A stretch of 64,000 nucleotides of DNA from assembly GCF_902859805.1 (NCBI RefSeq), contig NZ_CADIKC010000008.1, positions 248,001 through 312,000 on the forward strand. Reading direction: 5' to 3'. The position numbers and the translations under genes were made by a program. Within the stretch, counting starts at the first letter, position 1. Every line of letters starts with the position of its first letter. Origin of the DNA: Paraburkholderia sediminicola (GTDB taxonomy: Bacteria > Pseudomonadota > Gammaproteobacteria > Burkholderiales > Burkholderiaceae). Below are positions 1 to 8,472 of this stretch, in pieces. Below the pieces are notes generated by a model that was not told the origin of the DNA, did not search any database, and worked only from the letters and a program-made list of their open reading frames with translations.

Positions 1-1312
1 AGAGCACTCGCGCCATGACGGTCATGCATACGCAAGCCATCAAAAGCGGTATCGACAACAACGCACATGTGAGCAGGTACGGAAAACCCGATATGACGAT
101 CAGGCCAATCAGAGACGAACCGACAATGGACCCCAGCCGTCCGATCGCAACGTTCCAGCCACCGCCTGATGCACGCAACGCAGTTGGATAGAAGATGCCC
201 GGAATGGTGTTGACGCAGATAAGCGGTCCTCCAACAGCTATGCCGGACAGGAAGACCACGCCCACGTGCCACTGAGTGGTTTCGGAGATCCCCAACGCAA
301 TGACAAGCAGCGAGCCCGCGCCAAACGCCACGGAAACGACTGACGCCACGTTATAGCGACGAACAAGGACCGCGAAAAGAACCGCGCCGCCAAGCGCACC
401 GAACTGGAACAGTGACGATACCTGCGAGGCGTCGTGCATCGATAGCCCCATCTGCTTCAGGTGGGTCGGCATCCAGCTTCCAATCAGAAAGAACACCAGA
501 TAACCCGCAAATTCCGCAAGCCACGTCAACACGGTGCCGAGCCGGTATTTCGCGCTCAACAGCGCCCGGCTTCCGCTTATCGATTCACGCGTTTCCGCGA
601 TGAATAGATGCATGCCAGAGCAGTCTAAAGACGGGAACACTTTGGCAAGAACGCGTTGCGCCTCGTCATTGGACCGTCGACTGGCCACGACGTAGAGCGG
701 CGATTCGGGCACTTGCCACGCAAACAAGGCAACGACCCCAAGCGGCAGAAGACCACTCAGTACCAGCATGCCTCGCCACCCCAATGTCCCGATAGCGAGA
801 GACGTCACCAGACCCGCGGCTGCCGCACCGAAAAGAAATCCACAGTAAGTCGACGCGAGCATCGCTGAGCGTGAACGATCGGGGCTATATTCAGCGACGA
901 TCGCCGACGTAGCGGGCATCGCTGCTCCGATGCCGATACCGGTTATGAAGCGCAAGGCAACCAGCTGAAATATCGACTGCGCTTCGCTCGACATCACACC
1001 CGCGATTCCAAACCATGCAATTGCCACGATGCTCACCGTTCGACGACCAACACGGTCAGCCAGTGTTCCTCCAACGATCGATCCAATCAGCAAACCAGTG
1101 AGTCCGAAGGCCACCAAAGGCGAGAGCGCAGCGCTCGATAGATGCCAATGCTGGCTTATCGCAGGTGCGATAAAACTGATCACAATGGTGTCGAAACCTT
1201 CGATCGCTGTTGCCGCGAAGCAGATGAGGAACACGGTCCACTGCTTACGCCCCATAGGCATATCGTTGAAAATCTCGCGTACATCCCGCTGGGCATAGCC
1301 TATGCTATTCAT
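1..1312 (-). CDS. AAHS-family aromatic acid MFS transporter (3' end off window)
   Basis: The reading frame opens at the ATG at 1312 and runs off the left edge, giving about 437 residues without the C-terminus. The start reads MNSIGYAQRDVREIF; the first helix carries EGFDTIVISF, the acidic-GFD signature of the aromatic acid:H+ symporter family (BenK/PcaK type), and loop 2-3 carries ADRVGRR, the MFS signature. Roughly ten membrane segments are visible before the edge. It is an inner-membrane importer, probably of an aromatic or related carboxylate. It follows the porin gene in the same direction with a 94-bp gap, so the pair may form an outer and inner membrane uptake route. The exact substrate cannot be read from the sequence. 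Confidence 0.85.
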   Translation of the reverse strand, partial: MNSIGYAQRDVREIFNDMPMGRKQWTVFLICFAATAIEGFDTIVISFIAPAISQHWHLSSAALSPLVAFGLTGLLIGSIVGGTLADRVGRRTVSIVAIAWFGIAGVMSSEAQSIFQLVALRFITGIGIGAAMPATSAIVAEYSPDRSRSAMLASTYCGFLFGAAAAGLVTSLAIGTLGWRGMLVLSGLLPLGVVALFAWQVPESPLYVVASRRSNDEAQRVLAKVFPSLDCSGMHLFIAETRESISGSRALLSAKYRLGTVLTWLAEFAGYLVFFLIGSWMPTHLKQMGLSMHDASQVSSLFQFGALGGAVLFAVLVRRYNVASVVSVAFGAGSLLVIALGISETTQWHVGVVFLSGIAVGGPLICVNTIPGIFYPTALRASGGGWNVAIGRLGSIVGSSLIGLIVISGFPYLLTCALLSIPLLMACVCMTVMARVL

Positions 1313-1372
1313 CGCATTGTCCTTGACGATCGATCACCTGATTGCGGTGTTAATCTGGGTTCAACTGTTTCT

Positions 1373-1399
1373 CGACACCACCGACATCACCGACATCAC
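1373..1399. repeat. three tandem 9-bp repeats CGACAYCAC
   Basis: Three consecutive 9-mers (CGACACCAC, CGACATCAC, CGACATCAC) lie between the porin stop codon and the start of the AAHS transporter. This is a short tandem repeat with no obvious coding role; it could be a leader feature or simple slippage. Confidence 0.7.
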
Positions 1400-1406
1400 A
1401 CGTTCG

Positions 1407-2507
1407 TTAAAACCGATGACGGATACCCACTCGCAACAAGCCCTGCGTCTGTCCACTCGACGGTGAAGGAATCAACGTGATCTGCGCCTGAGTCGCTGAA
1501 CCCGCCGCCTTCAGCAGTTCGGCCGCAAAGTAGACGTCCGTGCGCTTCGAGAGGAAATAGTTGGTGTAGAGATCGATCGCCCGATAGATTGGCGTCGCGG
1601 AGGTCGCATCCACTTTGCCGTGCGTGTAGATGTACGCGGCACCGGCGAACAGAAACGGCGTAATGAAATAGCCGACGTTTGCCTCGTAGTTGTCAAACCG
1701 CACGTTACTGCCAAGAAAGCCCTTCTTGAATTGCGTCGACGTGTACTGGAATGCAATAGAAGCGCCGCCGAGCTTGTACGATGCGCCGACCCCCGCGATC
1801 GATTCGCTTTCCGCGCTCTGCACGTACGGGGCATAAATGATGTTTCGGGGTGCGATGCTATCGAATGCCGCGGCATATGGATTCTTGATGATCGTATAGG
1901 CGGCCGCAACATACAGCGGGAAGCTGATTCCGTTGTAACTCAGTCCCACTGACGTCACGCTATTCGTGGAGAATTGTCCGGGCTGCCCACCAAAGCTATA
2001 GAGCGCACCAAATGTGAAGCCTGCAATTTTCGGGCTGGCGTATTTAACCGAGTTATTGATGCGTATGCTTCCGCCAACGTTGTCGACGTCACCGGCGTGA
2101 GCGAAGTTGACCGCCCAGTTCAAACCGGCCGCGATGGGAGAAAGCATTTCGGCGACTTCCTCGTATTGACGTCCAAGCGTGAACGTCCCATACGGGCTTG
2201 AGATTCCAACGTACGCCTGACGGCCGAACAAACGCCCATTGTTGGACAGGTTTCCACTCGATACATCAAAGCCGTTTTCCAACGTGAAGACCGCTTTGTA
2301 ACCGCCGCCCAGATCTTCTGCGCCACGCAGCCCCCATCTGGACAATGATCCGCCTCCGCTCTGAACCAGCCAGGCTGAATGTCCGTTCTGATTACTTGCG
2401 TAGGTCAAGCCTTCATCCAGCAGACCGTACAGTGTCACTGAACTTTGCGCATACACCACCGCGGGCGTGACACAAAAAAGCGCCGCGGCCAAGGACAATC
2501 TCTTCAT
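1407..2507 (-). CDS. OmpC-type Gram-negative porin
   Basis: A 366-residue outer-membrane porin. I place the start at the ATG at 2507 (MKRLSLAAALFCV) because AAAGGAGACTGGAG sits just upstream; a longer open frame would put basic residues ahead of the signal peptide. The signal peptide ends near VVYAQS, followed by the typical Burkholderia porin opening SSVTLYGLLDEGLTYASN and the strand motif SRWGLRGAEDLGGGYKAVF. The chain ends in Phe (RHRF), the C-terminal beta-signal for BAM-dependent insertion. It forms a trimeric diffusion channel. Its position between an enoyl-CoA hydratase and an AAHS transporter suggests it helps admit the same substrate. Confidence 0.93.
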   Translation of the reverse strand: MKRLSLAAALFCVTPAVVYAQSSVTLYGLLDEGLTYASNQNGHSAWLVQSGGGSLSRWGLRGAEDLGGGYKAVFTLENGFDVSSGNLSNNGRLFGRQAYVGISSPYGTFTLGRQYEEVAEMLSPIAAGLNWAVNFAHAGDVDNVGGSIRINNSVKYASPKIAGFTFGALYSFGGQPGQFSTNSVTSVGLSYNGISFPLYVAAAYTIIKNPYAAAFDSIAPRNIIYAPYVQSAESESIAGVGASYKLGGASIAFQYTSTQFKKGFLGSNVRFDNYEANVGYFITPFLFAGAAYIYTHGKVDATSATPIYRAIDLYTNYFLSKRTDVYFAAELLKAAGSATQAQITLIPSPSSGQTQGLLRVGIRHRF

Positions 2508-2853
2508 CTCCAGTCTCCTTTGTCGTTTTGAACGCACTGCTAACTGGCACATCAGGGCTACTGGAAAGAAGGATATGTCTAAATTTTCCGTTCGTATAGT
2601 TTAATTTGGATAGGAGTATCCCCAGGTATGCCTGGGCCGACGAATGAAGGGAATGGGTCCCTGACTTCGCGCGGAGACGTGAAAGGGATTGAACGTGGTA
2701 GCCGATCAGATCGGCAATCGTTGGCGACGTCGCGCAGTCGCGACTTTATGAAGACGCTACCGGCAAAAGAGATGGGGATGTGTGGACCGCGCGAGACAAC
2801 AGCATCTCAATTCAGGACTTTTGCAGTCCTTCCCTGAGACGAGATTTCTATCT
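2508..2853. other. 346-bp gap upstream of the porin gene
   Basis: No convincing gene. The part near 2575-2615 is AT-rich and probably holds the porin promoter on the minus strand, although no clear -35/-10 pair stands out. The part nearest 2853 holds a hairpin that may terminate the upstream hydratase transcript. Confidence 0.5.
2805..2839 (-). terminator. nested hairpin after the enoyl-CoA hydratase gene
   Basis: Inner stem AGGACT/AGTCCT with loop TTTGC (2814-2830) and an outer TCTCA/TGAGA clamp. It starts 15 bp past the hydratase stop codon. There is no U-tract, so it could be an RNA stabiliser rather than an intrinsic terminator. Confidence 0.45.
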
Positions 2854-3642
2854 TCAGGTCGATGTGCTTCTGGGCGATTCAGCGTTTGCGATGAATTGTG
2901 CAACTCGCTCCGAAAACTCCTTCGTCGACGCGCATCGCAGGAACGCATGTTTTTCCTGTTCAAGATGGCGCTCGAGACCATCTTCGGCCACCATCCCGAC
3001 AAGCGATTTCATTTCTCTGACCGCTGCCACGGGTACGTCGATGACTTTCCGCGCGAGCGCAAGCGTGGCGTCCTGCAAGGAAGCGGGTTCGGCAATGCTC
3101 TGGACGAGCCCTAGCTGCATGGCCTCGTCCGCGGTCAACGAGTCGCGCGTCAACAGGATCTCCAGTGCCCTCGCCGCCCCCAATCGACGCGCGAGATGAA
3201 ACGAGAGACCACCATCGCTGGACGTCCCCAGCTTGGCGTAGCCGACGACAAAGCGCGCAGTGCTCGACGCGACCACCAGGTCGCACGCCATTGCCAGCGA
3301 AAAGCCCGCACCTGCTGCCGCCCCTTGAACGCTGGCGATCACAGGGATCGGCAAGCGCCGCATCGTGACAATCGTGGCATGCAGTGCGGTAATTAACGAT
3401 TCGAGGTAGGAATCGGAGCGCTGCACGCCGTCGAAAATCTGGCGAAGCTCGCCGCCCGCCGAAAATATCCTGCCCTTGGCTTGAAGTATCACCGCGCGAT
3501 ACTTCGACGACCCCTCAATCTCGCGGAGGGCGCCCAGCAGTTCATCGCAGAACGCCGTGTCGATCGAGTTCGCGCGTGCTTCGTTCACCATCGTAACGAA
3601 GGCGATGTCGTCACTTGATGTCAGCGTGATTTTGCTTTCCAT
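2854..3642 (-). CDS. enoyl-CoA hydratase/isomerase family protein
   Basis: A 262-residue crotonase-fold protein starting at ATG 3642 behind an AAGGA ribosome site. The oxyanion-hole segments are recognisable (FSAGGELRQIFDG and GAAAGAGFSLAMACDLVVAS). Where hydratases carry a catalytic Glu in a PE..LG..PG.GG block, this protein reads YAKLGTSSDGG, with Asp as the only acid. That resembles the PaaG-like isomerases more than a two-Glu hydratase. It acts on an acyl-CoA in the cytosol. It is divergent from a TetR regulator and upstream of a porin and an aromatic acid transporter, so a role in aryl- or acyl-CoA breakdown is likely but unproven. Confidence 0.85.
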   Translation of the reverse strand: MESKITLTSSDDIAFVTMVNEARANSIDTAFCDELLGALREIEGSSKYRAVILQAKGRIFSAGGELRQIFDGVQRSDSYLESLITALHATIVTMRRLPIPVIASVQGAAAGAGFSLAMACDLVVASSTARFVVGYAKLGTSSDGGLSFHLARRLGAARALEILLTRDSLTADEAMQLGLVQSIAEPASLQDATLALARKVIDVPVAAVREMKSLVGMVAEDGLERHLEQEKHAFLRCASTKEFSERVAQFIANAESPRSTST

Positions 3643-3717
3643 CTGTCCTTGATCCGTGAATTACATCTGTAGCCGGATTCGGTTCTGCAGTCGGCTGGGC
3701 GAGCGAAATACTTGAAC

Positions 3718-3746
3718 CCTGGACCAACCAGGTCATCTTTATTATA
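3718..3746 (-). promoter_or_regulatory. promoter and operator of the hydratase gene
   Basis: On the minus strand a perfect -10 box TATAAT lies at 3746-3741. Just downstream are two overlapping inverted repeats: CCTGG-N5-CCAGG (3718-3732) and GACC-N5-GGTC (3722-3734). The -35 region is weak (T-rich, near 3764-3769). Palindromes just past a -10 box suit a repressor, and the divergent TetR protein is the obvious candidate. Confidence 0.55.
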
Positions 3747-4070
3747 CTTTACGACATGTTAATTTAAAAGGAAATTGAGCGGGAAGGAGCAGCGGATCGA
3801 CCGGGCACACGGCAGGCGCGATAGAATTTTGTCTGACCATTAAGATGCTCTTCAGACTCGTGTTTTTTACCGAACCAACGGCACGCTTTGCTTCGCCCGG
3901 AGTTGCCGGCGCATCAGGGCGGCGCTCGTTAAACCGTGTGTTACTGTGCCGGCCAAATCGACAGTGCTCGACGGGTTCAGGCGCAGCCAGGCTTCGGTAG
4001 TGAGTGTGTGATACCGTTGCGAAGCCTGCCTTCGTTGATGGTCGCGGCCTGCCCGGCATCGGTCTGTCTG

Positions 4071-4098
4071 AAGGCGGGAGGCGGAAGGCGGAAGGCAC
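4071..4098. repeat. four 7-bp tandem repeats (RAGGCGG-like)
   Basis: Units AAGGCGG, GAGGCGG, AAGGCGG and the degenerate AAGGCAC follow each other about 50 bp before the TetR start codon. They may be a slippage-prone leader or a protein binding array. Confidence 0.7.
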
Positions 4099-4146
4099 CG
4101 GAGCACAGAAGCAACGCAATAACGTATTTCCCAATCGAGAAACCAA

Positions 4147-4905
4147 ATGGCGGACAGCGCAGGTTCCAAGAACGTTGGTAACAAAAGCAGACCAACCGAA
4201 CTCAAACGTGCAGAGCAGCAGCGGGCGCAGGAAACCCGCTCCGCGATCCTGAACGCGGCACTTGCCGAATTCGCCACGAAGGGCTTTGAGGCTGCGAGTA
4301 TTCGTAGCATCGCGGATCGCATCGGCTTGCAACATCCGCTCATCACCTATCACTACCGGTCCAAAGACGTTCTCTGGCAAGCGGTGGCGGAATTCGTGTT
4401 CGAACGCATTCAGCAGGAGTGGGACACCAATCTGACGGATACGCCCCCCGCCATGGCGGCGGACCGGGTAAAACTTGTGTACCGCTCGTTGTTCCAGTTC
4501 ACGGTGGATTTTCCCCAATTTCACCGCTTCATGCTGCAAGAGTTCCTTGTGTACAGCCCTCGTTTGCAGTGGCTCGCCGACACAGTGCTCAAGCCATTGA
4601 TCAGCTGGTTAATTCCACAGATTCGCGCGGCGCAGGATGAAAACACCTTGCCGAAAGTCGAACCGATCCTCCTGCACTACCTCATGATCAGCCTGACATC
4701 GACACTTTCCGGATTCGGCCCGGAAATGCTGGCGACCAGCAACGTCTCCGCGTCCGATCCAGCCGTTGTTGAGGCGTACTGGCAGATGGTCGAGACACTT
4801 GTCTTCAACAAGCAGCCGGAGACGCCATGTGCGGACAAGGCCGAATCACGTTCGGGCAAGCCCGGTAGCCGGCCCCGCGCATCCGCGCGCGTGAAGAGCA
4901 GCTAA
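4147..4905 (+). CDS. TetR/AcrR family transcriptional regulator
   Basis: A 252-residue regulator. The N-terminal helix-turn-helix spans about residues 30-80: ETRSAILNAALAEFATKGFEA followed by IRSIADRIGLQHPLITYHYRSKDVLW, the hallmark TetR HTH. The remaining C-terminal helices form a ligand and dimer domain with no recognisable specificity; the last 35 residues are a basic, low-complexity tail. The start ATG has only a weak ribosome site. It is divergent from the hydratase-porin-transporter genes, whose promoter has palindromes, and lies upstream of azoR-MFS, which has its own near-palindrome, so it could control either or both. Confidence 0.9.
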   Translation: MADSAGSKNVGNKSRPTELKRAEQQRAQETRSAILNAALAEFATKGFEAASIRSIADRIGLQHPLITYHYRSKDVLWQAVAEFVFERIQQEWDTNLTDTPPAMAADRVKLVYRSLFQFTVDFPQFHRFMLQEFLVYSPRLQWLADTVLKPLISWLIPQIRAAQDENTLPKVEPILLHYLMISLTSTLSGFGPEMLATSNVSASDPAVVEAYWQMVETLVFNKQPETPCADKAESRSGKPGSRPRASARVKSS

Positions 4906-4944
4906 AGTACCCCACACTACCGCCCGGTTGTCCCTCGCACTGGC

Positions 4945-4970
4945 AACGACTCGCGCATCCGCGAGTCGTT
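4945..4970 (+). terminator. hairpin terminator after the TetR gene
   Basis: A perfect 11-bp stem AACGACTCGCG/CGCGAGTCGTT with a four-base loop CATC, 40 bp after the TetR stop codon. No T-run follows, as is common in GC-rich betaproteobacteria. Confidence 0.65.
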
Positions 4971-5017
4971 CGCGTCCTCAACTGAGCTGCCGTCAGGCCG
5001 TCAGGCATATATCTAAT

Positions 5018-5031
5018 AAACCGATCAGTTT
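5018..5031. promoter_or_regulatory. near-palindrome upstream of azoR
   Basis: AAACCGATCAGTTT is a 14-bp dyad with one mismatched pair, about 95 bp before the azoR start codon and next to an AT-rich stretch that could be the promoter. It resembles TetR-type operators; the neighbouring TetR protein is a candidate ligand. Confidence 0.45.
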
Positions 5032-5124
5032 CATCTGAAAATATAGGCTATCCAGATTGCAGGCCGGAGCCTATCGTGCGGGTTTCCAGCAGACACATCG
5101 TCTGCCACTTCGGAGATCATTCTC

Positions 5125-5730
5125 ATGAAACTGCTACACGTAGATTCCAGCATCCTCGGACAAGGCTCCGTCAGCCGCGATCTGTCAGCGGAAGTCGTCG
5201 CGACTTTCCGGGCCCGTCATTCCGGTCTTACCGTGACTCGTCTAGACCTCGCCGCCACGCCGATCGGCCATCTAACTGCCGCCCACCTCGCCGCCGCGCA
5301 AGGCGCCCCAGTCGATGACGCATTGAAGGCCGACGTCGCCTTGGGACAAGCCGCGCTCGAGGAATTCCTCGCCGCCGACATCGTGGTCATCGGCTCGCCG
5401 ATGTACAACCTGGGCGTGCCCTCTCAACTGAAGGCCTGGATCGACCGTATCTCGGTTGCCGGGAAGACGTTCAGCTACAGCGAGCAAGGCCCGGTCGGAC
5501 TGTGTGGCGGCAAGAAGCTGGTCATCGCTTCGTCGCGCGGCGGCGTTTACAGCGAAGGCTCGCCCGCTGCTTTCTTCGATCATCAGGAAACCTATCTGAA
5601 GGCGGCCTTCGGCTTCCTGGGCATCACGGATATCACTTTCATTCGCGCAGAAGGCGTGGCGATGGGTGAGGACGCACGCAGTGGGGCCATTGCCTCGGCG
5701 AAGAAAGAGACCGCTGCGCTCGCCGCGTGA
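5125..5730 (+). CDS. azoR: FMN-dependent NADH-azoreductase
   Basis: A 201-residue flavodoxin-fold enzyme of the AzoR family, the usual length. The N-terminus MKLLHVDSSILGQGSVSRDLS binds the FMN phosphate (strand 1, then SxxxxSxS-like loop). SPMYNLGVPSQLKAWIDRISVAGKTF is the conserved FMN/quinone motif, and ASSRGGVYSEG the second flavin loop. The enzyme carries out two-electron reduction of quinones and azo compounds with NADH in the cytosol. It is followed after 17 bp by a DHA2 exporter, so the pair probably answers to electrophile or quinone stress, possibly through a TetR repressor binding upstream. Confidence 0.93.
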   Translation: MKLLHVDSSILGQGSVSRDLSAEVVATFRARHSGLTVTRLDLAATPIGHLTAAHLAAAQGAPVDDALKADVALGQAALEEFLAADIVVIGSPMYNLGVPSQLKAWIDRISVAGKTFSYSEQGPVGLCGGKKLVIASSRGGVYSEGSPAAFFDHQETYLKAAFGFLGITDITFIRAEGVAMGEDARSGAIASAKKETAALAA

Positions 5731-5747
5731 GATAAAGGAGCCCCCGC

Positions 5748-7262
5748 ATGACCCATTCCATCCACGGCAACAAACGCTGGCTGGCGCTGATCGTTCTGTG
5801 CCTCGGCGTGCTCATGATCGTGCTCGATACGACGATTGTAAACGTTGCCCTGCCGTCGATCGCCGCGGACCTCGGCTTTAGCGAAACCTCGCTGGTGTGG
5901 GTGGTCAATGCGTACATGCTCACCTTCGGCGGCTGCCTGTTGCTGGGCGGACGCCTCGGTGATCTCTACGGCTATCGCAAGCTGTTCCTCGGCGGCATCA
6001 CGCTGTTCACGCTGGCGTCGCTCGCGTGCGGCATGGCGAACTCGCAAATCCTGCTGGTGTGCGCACGTGCCGTACAGGGGTTGGGCGGCGCAGTGGTCTC
6101 CGCTGTTTCGCTGTCGCTGATCATGAATCTGTTCACCGAACCAGGCGAACGGGCGAAAGCGATGGGCATATATGGGTTCGTCTGCGCAGGCGGTGGGAGC
6201 ATCGGCGTGTTGCTCGGCGGTTTGCTGACCAACCTGCTGAGCTGGCACTGGATCTTTCTCGTCAACCTGCCGATTGGCATCGCCGTCTACGCGCTGTGCG
6301 TGGCACTCCTGCCGTCGGCACGCGGCCATGCTCATGGCGAACGGCTCGACGTGGCCGGTGCGGTAACCGTGACTGCTTCGCTGATGCTCGCTGTGTACGC
6401 GGTCGTGAACGGCAACGAAGCCGGCTGGGCCTCGGCGCAGACGCTCGGCCTGCTGTTCGCCGCGCTCGCGCTGCTGGCTGTGTTTCTCGTGATCGAAGCG
6501 CGCGTGCAGCACCCGCTGATGCCGCTCGGTCTGTTCCGCTTGCGCAATGTCGCGACTGCCAACGTGGTCGGTGTACTGTGGGCAGCGGCAATGTTCGCGT
6601 GGTTCTTCATCTCCGCGTTGTATCTGCAGCGTGTGCTCGGCTACCGGCCCTTGCAGGTCGGGCTCGCGTTCCTGCCGGCCAGTCTGATCATGGCGTTCTG
6701 TTCGCTGAGCCTGTCAGCGCGCGCGGTGATGCGTTTCGGTCTACGCGTGCCGCTTGCCGCCGGGCTGCTCTGCGCGGCGTGTGGCCTTGCGCTGTTCGCT
6801 CGCGCACCGGTGAACGGCAGCTTTGTGCTCGACGTGCTGCCCGGCATGATCCTGTTCGGTTTTGGCGCGGGCATTGCATTCAATGCACTGCTGCTGGCCG
6901 CCATGAGCGACGTCGATCCGAGCGATTCGGGCCTCGCGTCCGGGATCGTCAATACGTCATTGATGATGGGGGGTGCACTCGGTCTCGCAGTGCTCGCGAG
7001 TCTCGCGGCCGCGCGCAGTAACGCAATGCAGGCGTCTGAAAACGCGGTGACGGCGCTCAATAGCGGCTATCACCTGGCGTTTCTGTTCGGTGCGATCCTC
7101 GCGGCGGCGGCCGGAGTGCTGGGCGGTTTGTTGCTGCGTCCGGGGCAGCCAGGCGGCGCCGGCACGCGACCGGTTGCTGACGATCACGGCGTCGATCACG
7201 GTGTCCCGGTAGCGGCCCCCGCCGCCACAACCGGGAACGCAGCAGCGACCGAGCACTACTGA
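5748..7262 (+). CDS. DHA2-family (EmrB/QacA type) MFS drug exporter
   Basis: A 504-residue inner-membrane antiporter preceded by AAAGGAG. Motif A-type loop GGRLGDLYGYRKLF and the helix 1 signature MIVLDTTIVNVALPSIAADLG are those of the 14-helix DHA2 group, and the number of hydrophobic segments fits. It probably forms an operon with azoR (17-bp gap), suggesting export of a toxic aromatic or quinone-like compound. No EmrA-type periplasmic adaptor is present nearby. The last 40 residues are a polar tail rich in Gly, Pro, Ala and His. Confidence 0.92.
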   Translation: MTHSIHGNKRWLALIVLCLGVLMIVLDTTIVNVALPSIAADLGFSETSLVWVVNAYMLTFGGCLLLGGRLGDLYGYRKLFLGGITLFTLASLACGMANSQILLVCARAVQGLGGAVVSAVSLSLIMNLFTEPGERAKAMGIYGFVCAGGGSIGVLLGGLLTNLLSWHWIFLVNLPIGIAVYALCVALLPSARGHAHGERLDVAGAVTVTASLMLAVYAVVNGNEAGWASAQTLGLLFAALALLAVFLVIEARVQHPLMPLGLFRLRNVATANVVGVLWAAAMFAWFFISALYLQRVLGYRPLQVGLAFLPASLIMAFCSLSLSARAVMRFGLRVPLAAGLLCAACGLALFARAPVNGSFVLDVLPGMILFGFGAGIAFNALLLAAMSDVDPSDSGLASGIVNTSLMMGGALGLAVLASLAAARSNAMQASENAVTALNSGYHLAFLFGAILAAAAGVLGGLLLRPGQPGGAGTRPVADDHGVDHGVPVAAPAATTGNAAATEHY

Positions 7263-7314
7263 CGGAACGCTCAGGTTACTCGGGTCATCGCCTTCCGGCG
7301 CTACCGTTATCAGA

Positions 7315-8424
7315 TCAGCCGGGCTGCTGCTGCGTGGTGCAGTGAATCCCACCACCACCTGCGGCGACGCCGTCGATATTCAGTTGAACCACATCCCGGC
7401 CGGGAAACAGATCCACGAGAACATCGCGCGTATTGCGGTCTGCTTTACTGTCGCCGAACTGCGGGGCGATCACCGCGTGGTTGCACACATAGAAGTTGAT
7501 GTAGCCGGCCGCGAACTGGTCGTTTTCATACGTGTGGCGCACGGTCGTCGGGCCTTGCAATACCACCACCTTCAATGGGCGGCCCTTCGCGTCGGTAGAC
7601 TTGCGCAGGATCTCCAGATGGCGCATCGTCACCGCGTGATCGTAGGAAGCCGGATCCGGATCGAGCCCGGCAACCACGACACCCGGGCTCGTAAAGCGCG
7701 CGTAGAAATCGGTATGGCCGTCGGTAATGTCCTTGCCTGCAATGCCCGGCAGCCAGATGATTTTCCGCAACCCGAGCAAGCGCGACAATTCCGCTTCGCA
7801 CTGCGCCTTGCTGAGACCCGGATTGCGATTGGCGTTCAGCACACAACTCTGCGTGATGATGGCCGTGCCCTCGCCGTCCACTTCGATGCCGCCGCCTTCC
7901 AGCACCAGACGCGTTGCAAGCAATGCCGCCCCGGCCCGATGCGCAACGAACGCCGCGACTTCCGCATCCTGTTCGTGCTCCTGCTTGTCACCCCAGCCAT
8001 TGAAGTTAAAACCCACCGCGCCGAGCCGGCCCGAGGATCCTTTGACAAACACGGGTCCGGTATCGCGCATCCACAGGTCGTCAATGGGTTGAGGCACGAG
8101 CTCGACCCCGGCGCCGCACAGGCGGGCGGCGATGTCGTGGTCCTCTTCCCGCACCAGCATTTTCACCGGCTCGTGCGCCGCAATGGCCTTCGCAATGCCG
8201 GCCAGATTCTCCCGGACCACGGGCAGCAGTTTGCCGCCCCAGATTTCCTCGCTGGGGCCGAACGCCATCCAGGTCGCGGCATGGGCGCCGCCTTCGTCCG
8301 GCATCTGCCAGTTGTCGCTCTGCGCGAGCGCCACCCTGCTGAAGCCACCGCCCAACGCGCCCGAAACCAGCGCGCCGCCGGAGGCCAGCAGTCCCCGTTT
8401 CAGAAAATGACGTCTTGTTGTCAT
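7315..8424 (-). CDS. Tat-exported agmatine deiminase family protein
   Basis: A 369-residue agmatine deiminase/peptidylarginine deiminase-family enzyme starting at ATG 8424. Residues 1-35 are a textbook twin-arginine signal (TRRHFLK, a hydrophobic stretch, then VALAQS as a cleavage site). Catalytic segments are intact: LWMRDTGP (Arg120, Asp121), DGHTDFYARF (His237) and GGGGIHCTTQQQP (Cys362). The expected reaction is agmatine + H2O to N-carbamoylputrescine + NH3, but in the periplasm or outside. It is the last gene of the operon aguA-aguB-PotF-like-this gene, 48 bp after the binding protein. A role on peptidyl-arginine, as in the Porphyromonas enzyme of this family, cannot be excluded. Confidence 0.9.
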   Translation of the reverse strand: MTTRRHFLKRGLLASGGALVSGALGGGFSRVALAQSDNWQMPDEGGAHAATWMAFGPSEEIWGGKLLPVVRENLAGIAKAIAAHEPVKMLVREEDHDIAARLCGAGVELVPQPIDDLWMRDTGPVFVKGSSGRLGAVGFNFNGWGDKQEHEQDAEVAAFVAHRAGAALLATRLVLEGGGIEVDGEGTAIITQSCVLNANRNPGLSKAQCEAELSRLLGLRKIIWLPGIAGKDITDGHTDFYARFTSPGVVVAGLDPDPASYDHAVTMRHLEILRKSTDAKGRPLKVVVLQGPTTVRHTYENDQFAAGYINFYVCNHAVIAPQFGDSKADRNTRDVLVDLFPGRDVVQLNIDGVAAGGGGIHCTTQQQPG

Positions 8425-8472
8425 GGAAAATACCTCAACCCTATCGGTAAAGCCTGATGCATAACGAGCCAT

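Larger units (their letters stand above)
3643..4146. other. 504-bp divergent intergenic region, hydratase/TetR
   Basis: I see no credible gene here. The region holds the minus-strand promoter and overlapping palindromes for the hydratase gene, and a run of 7-bp repeats in the leader of the TetR gene, annotated separately. Long minus-strand open frames crossing it run antisense through the TetR gene and look like GC-frame shadows. Confidence 0.6.

Noticed and set aside
3742..4539. 265-codon minus-strand open frame over the TetR leader
   Set aside because: It overlaps the TetR HTH region antisense, has no ribosome site and no recognisable domain; the TetR protein is clearly real.
5592..6512. 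306-codon minus-strand open frame rich in Gln, Glu and His
   Set aside because: Antisense to the DHA2 exporter; composition reflects the transmembrane codons of the exporter read backwards.
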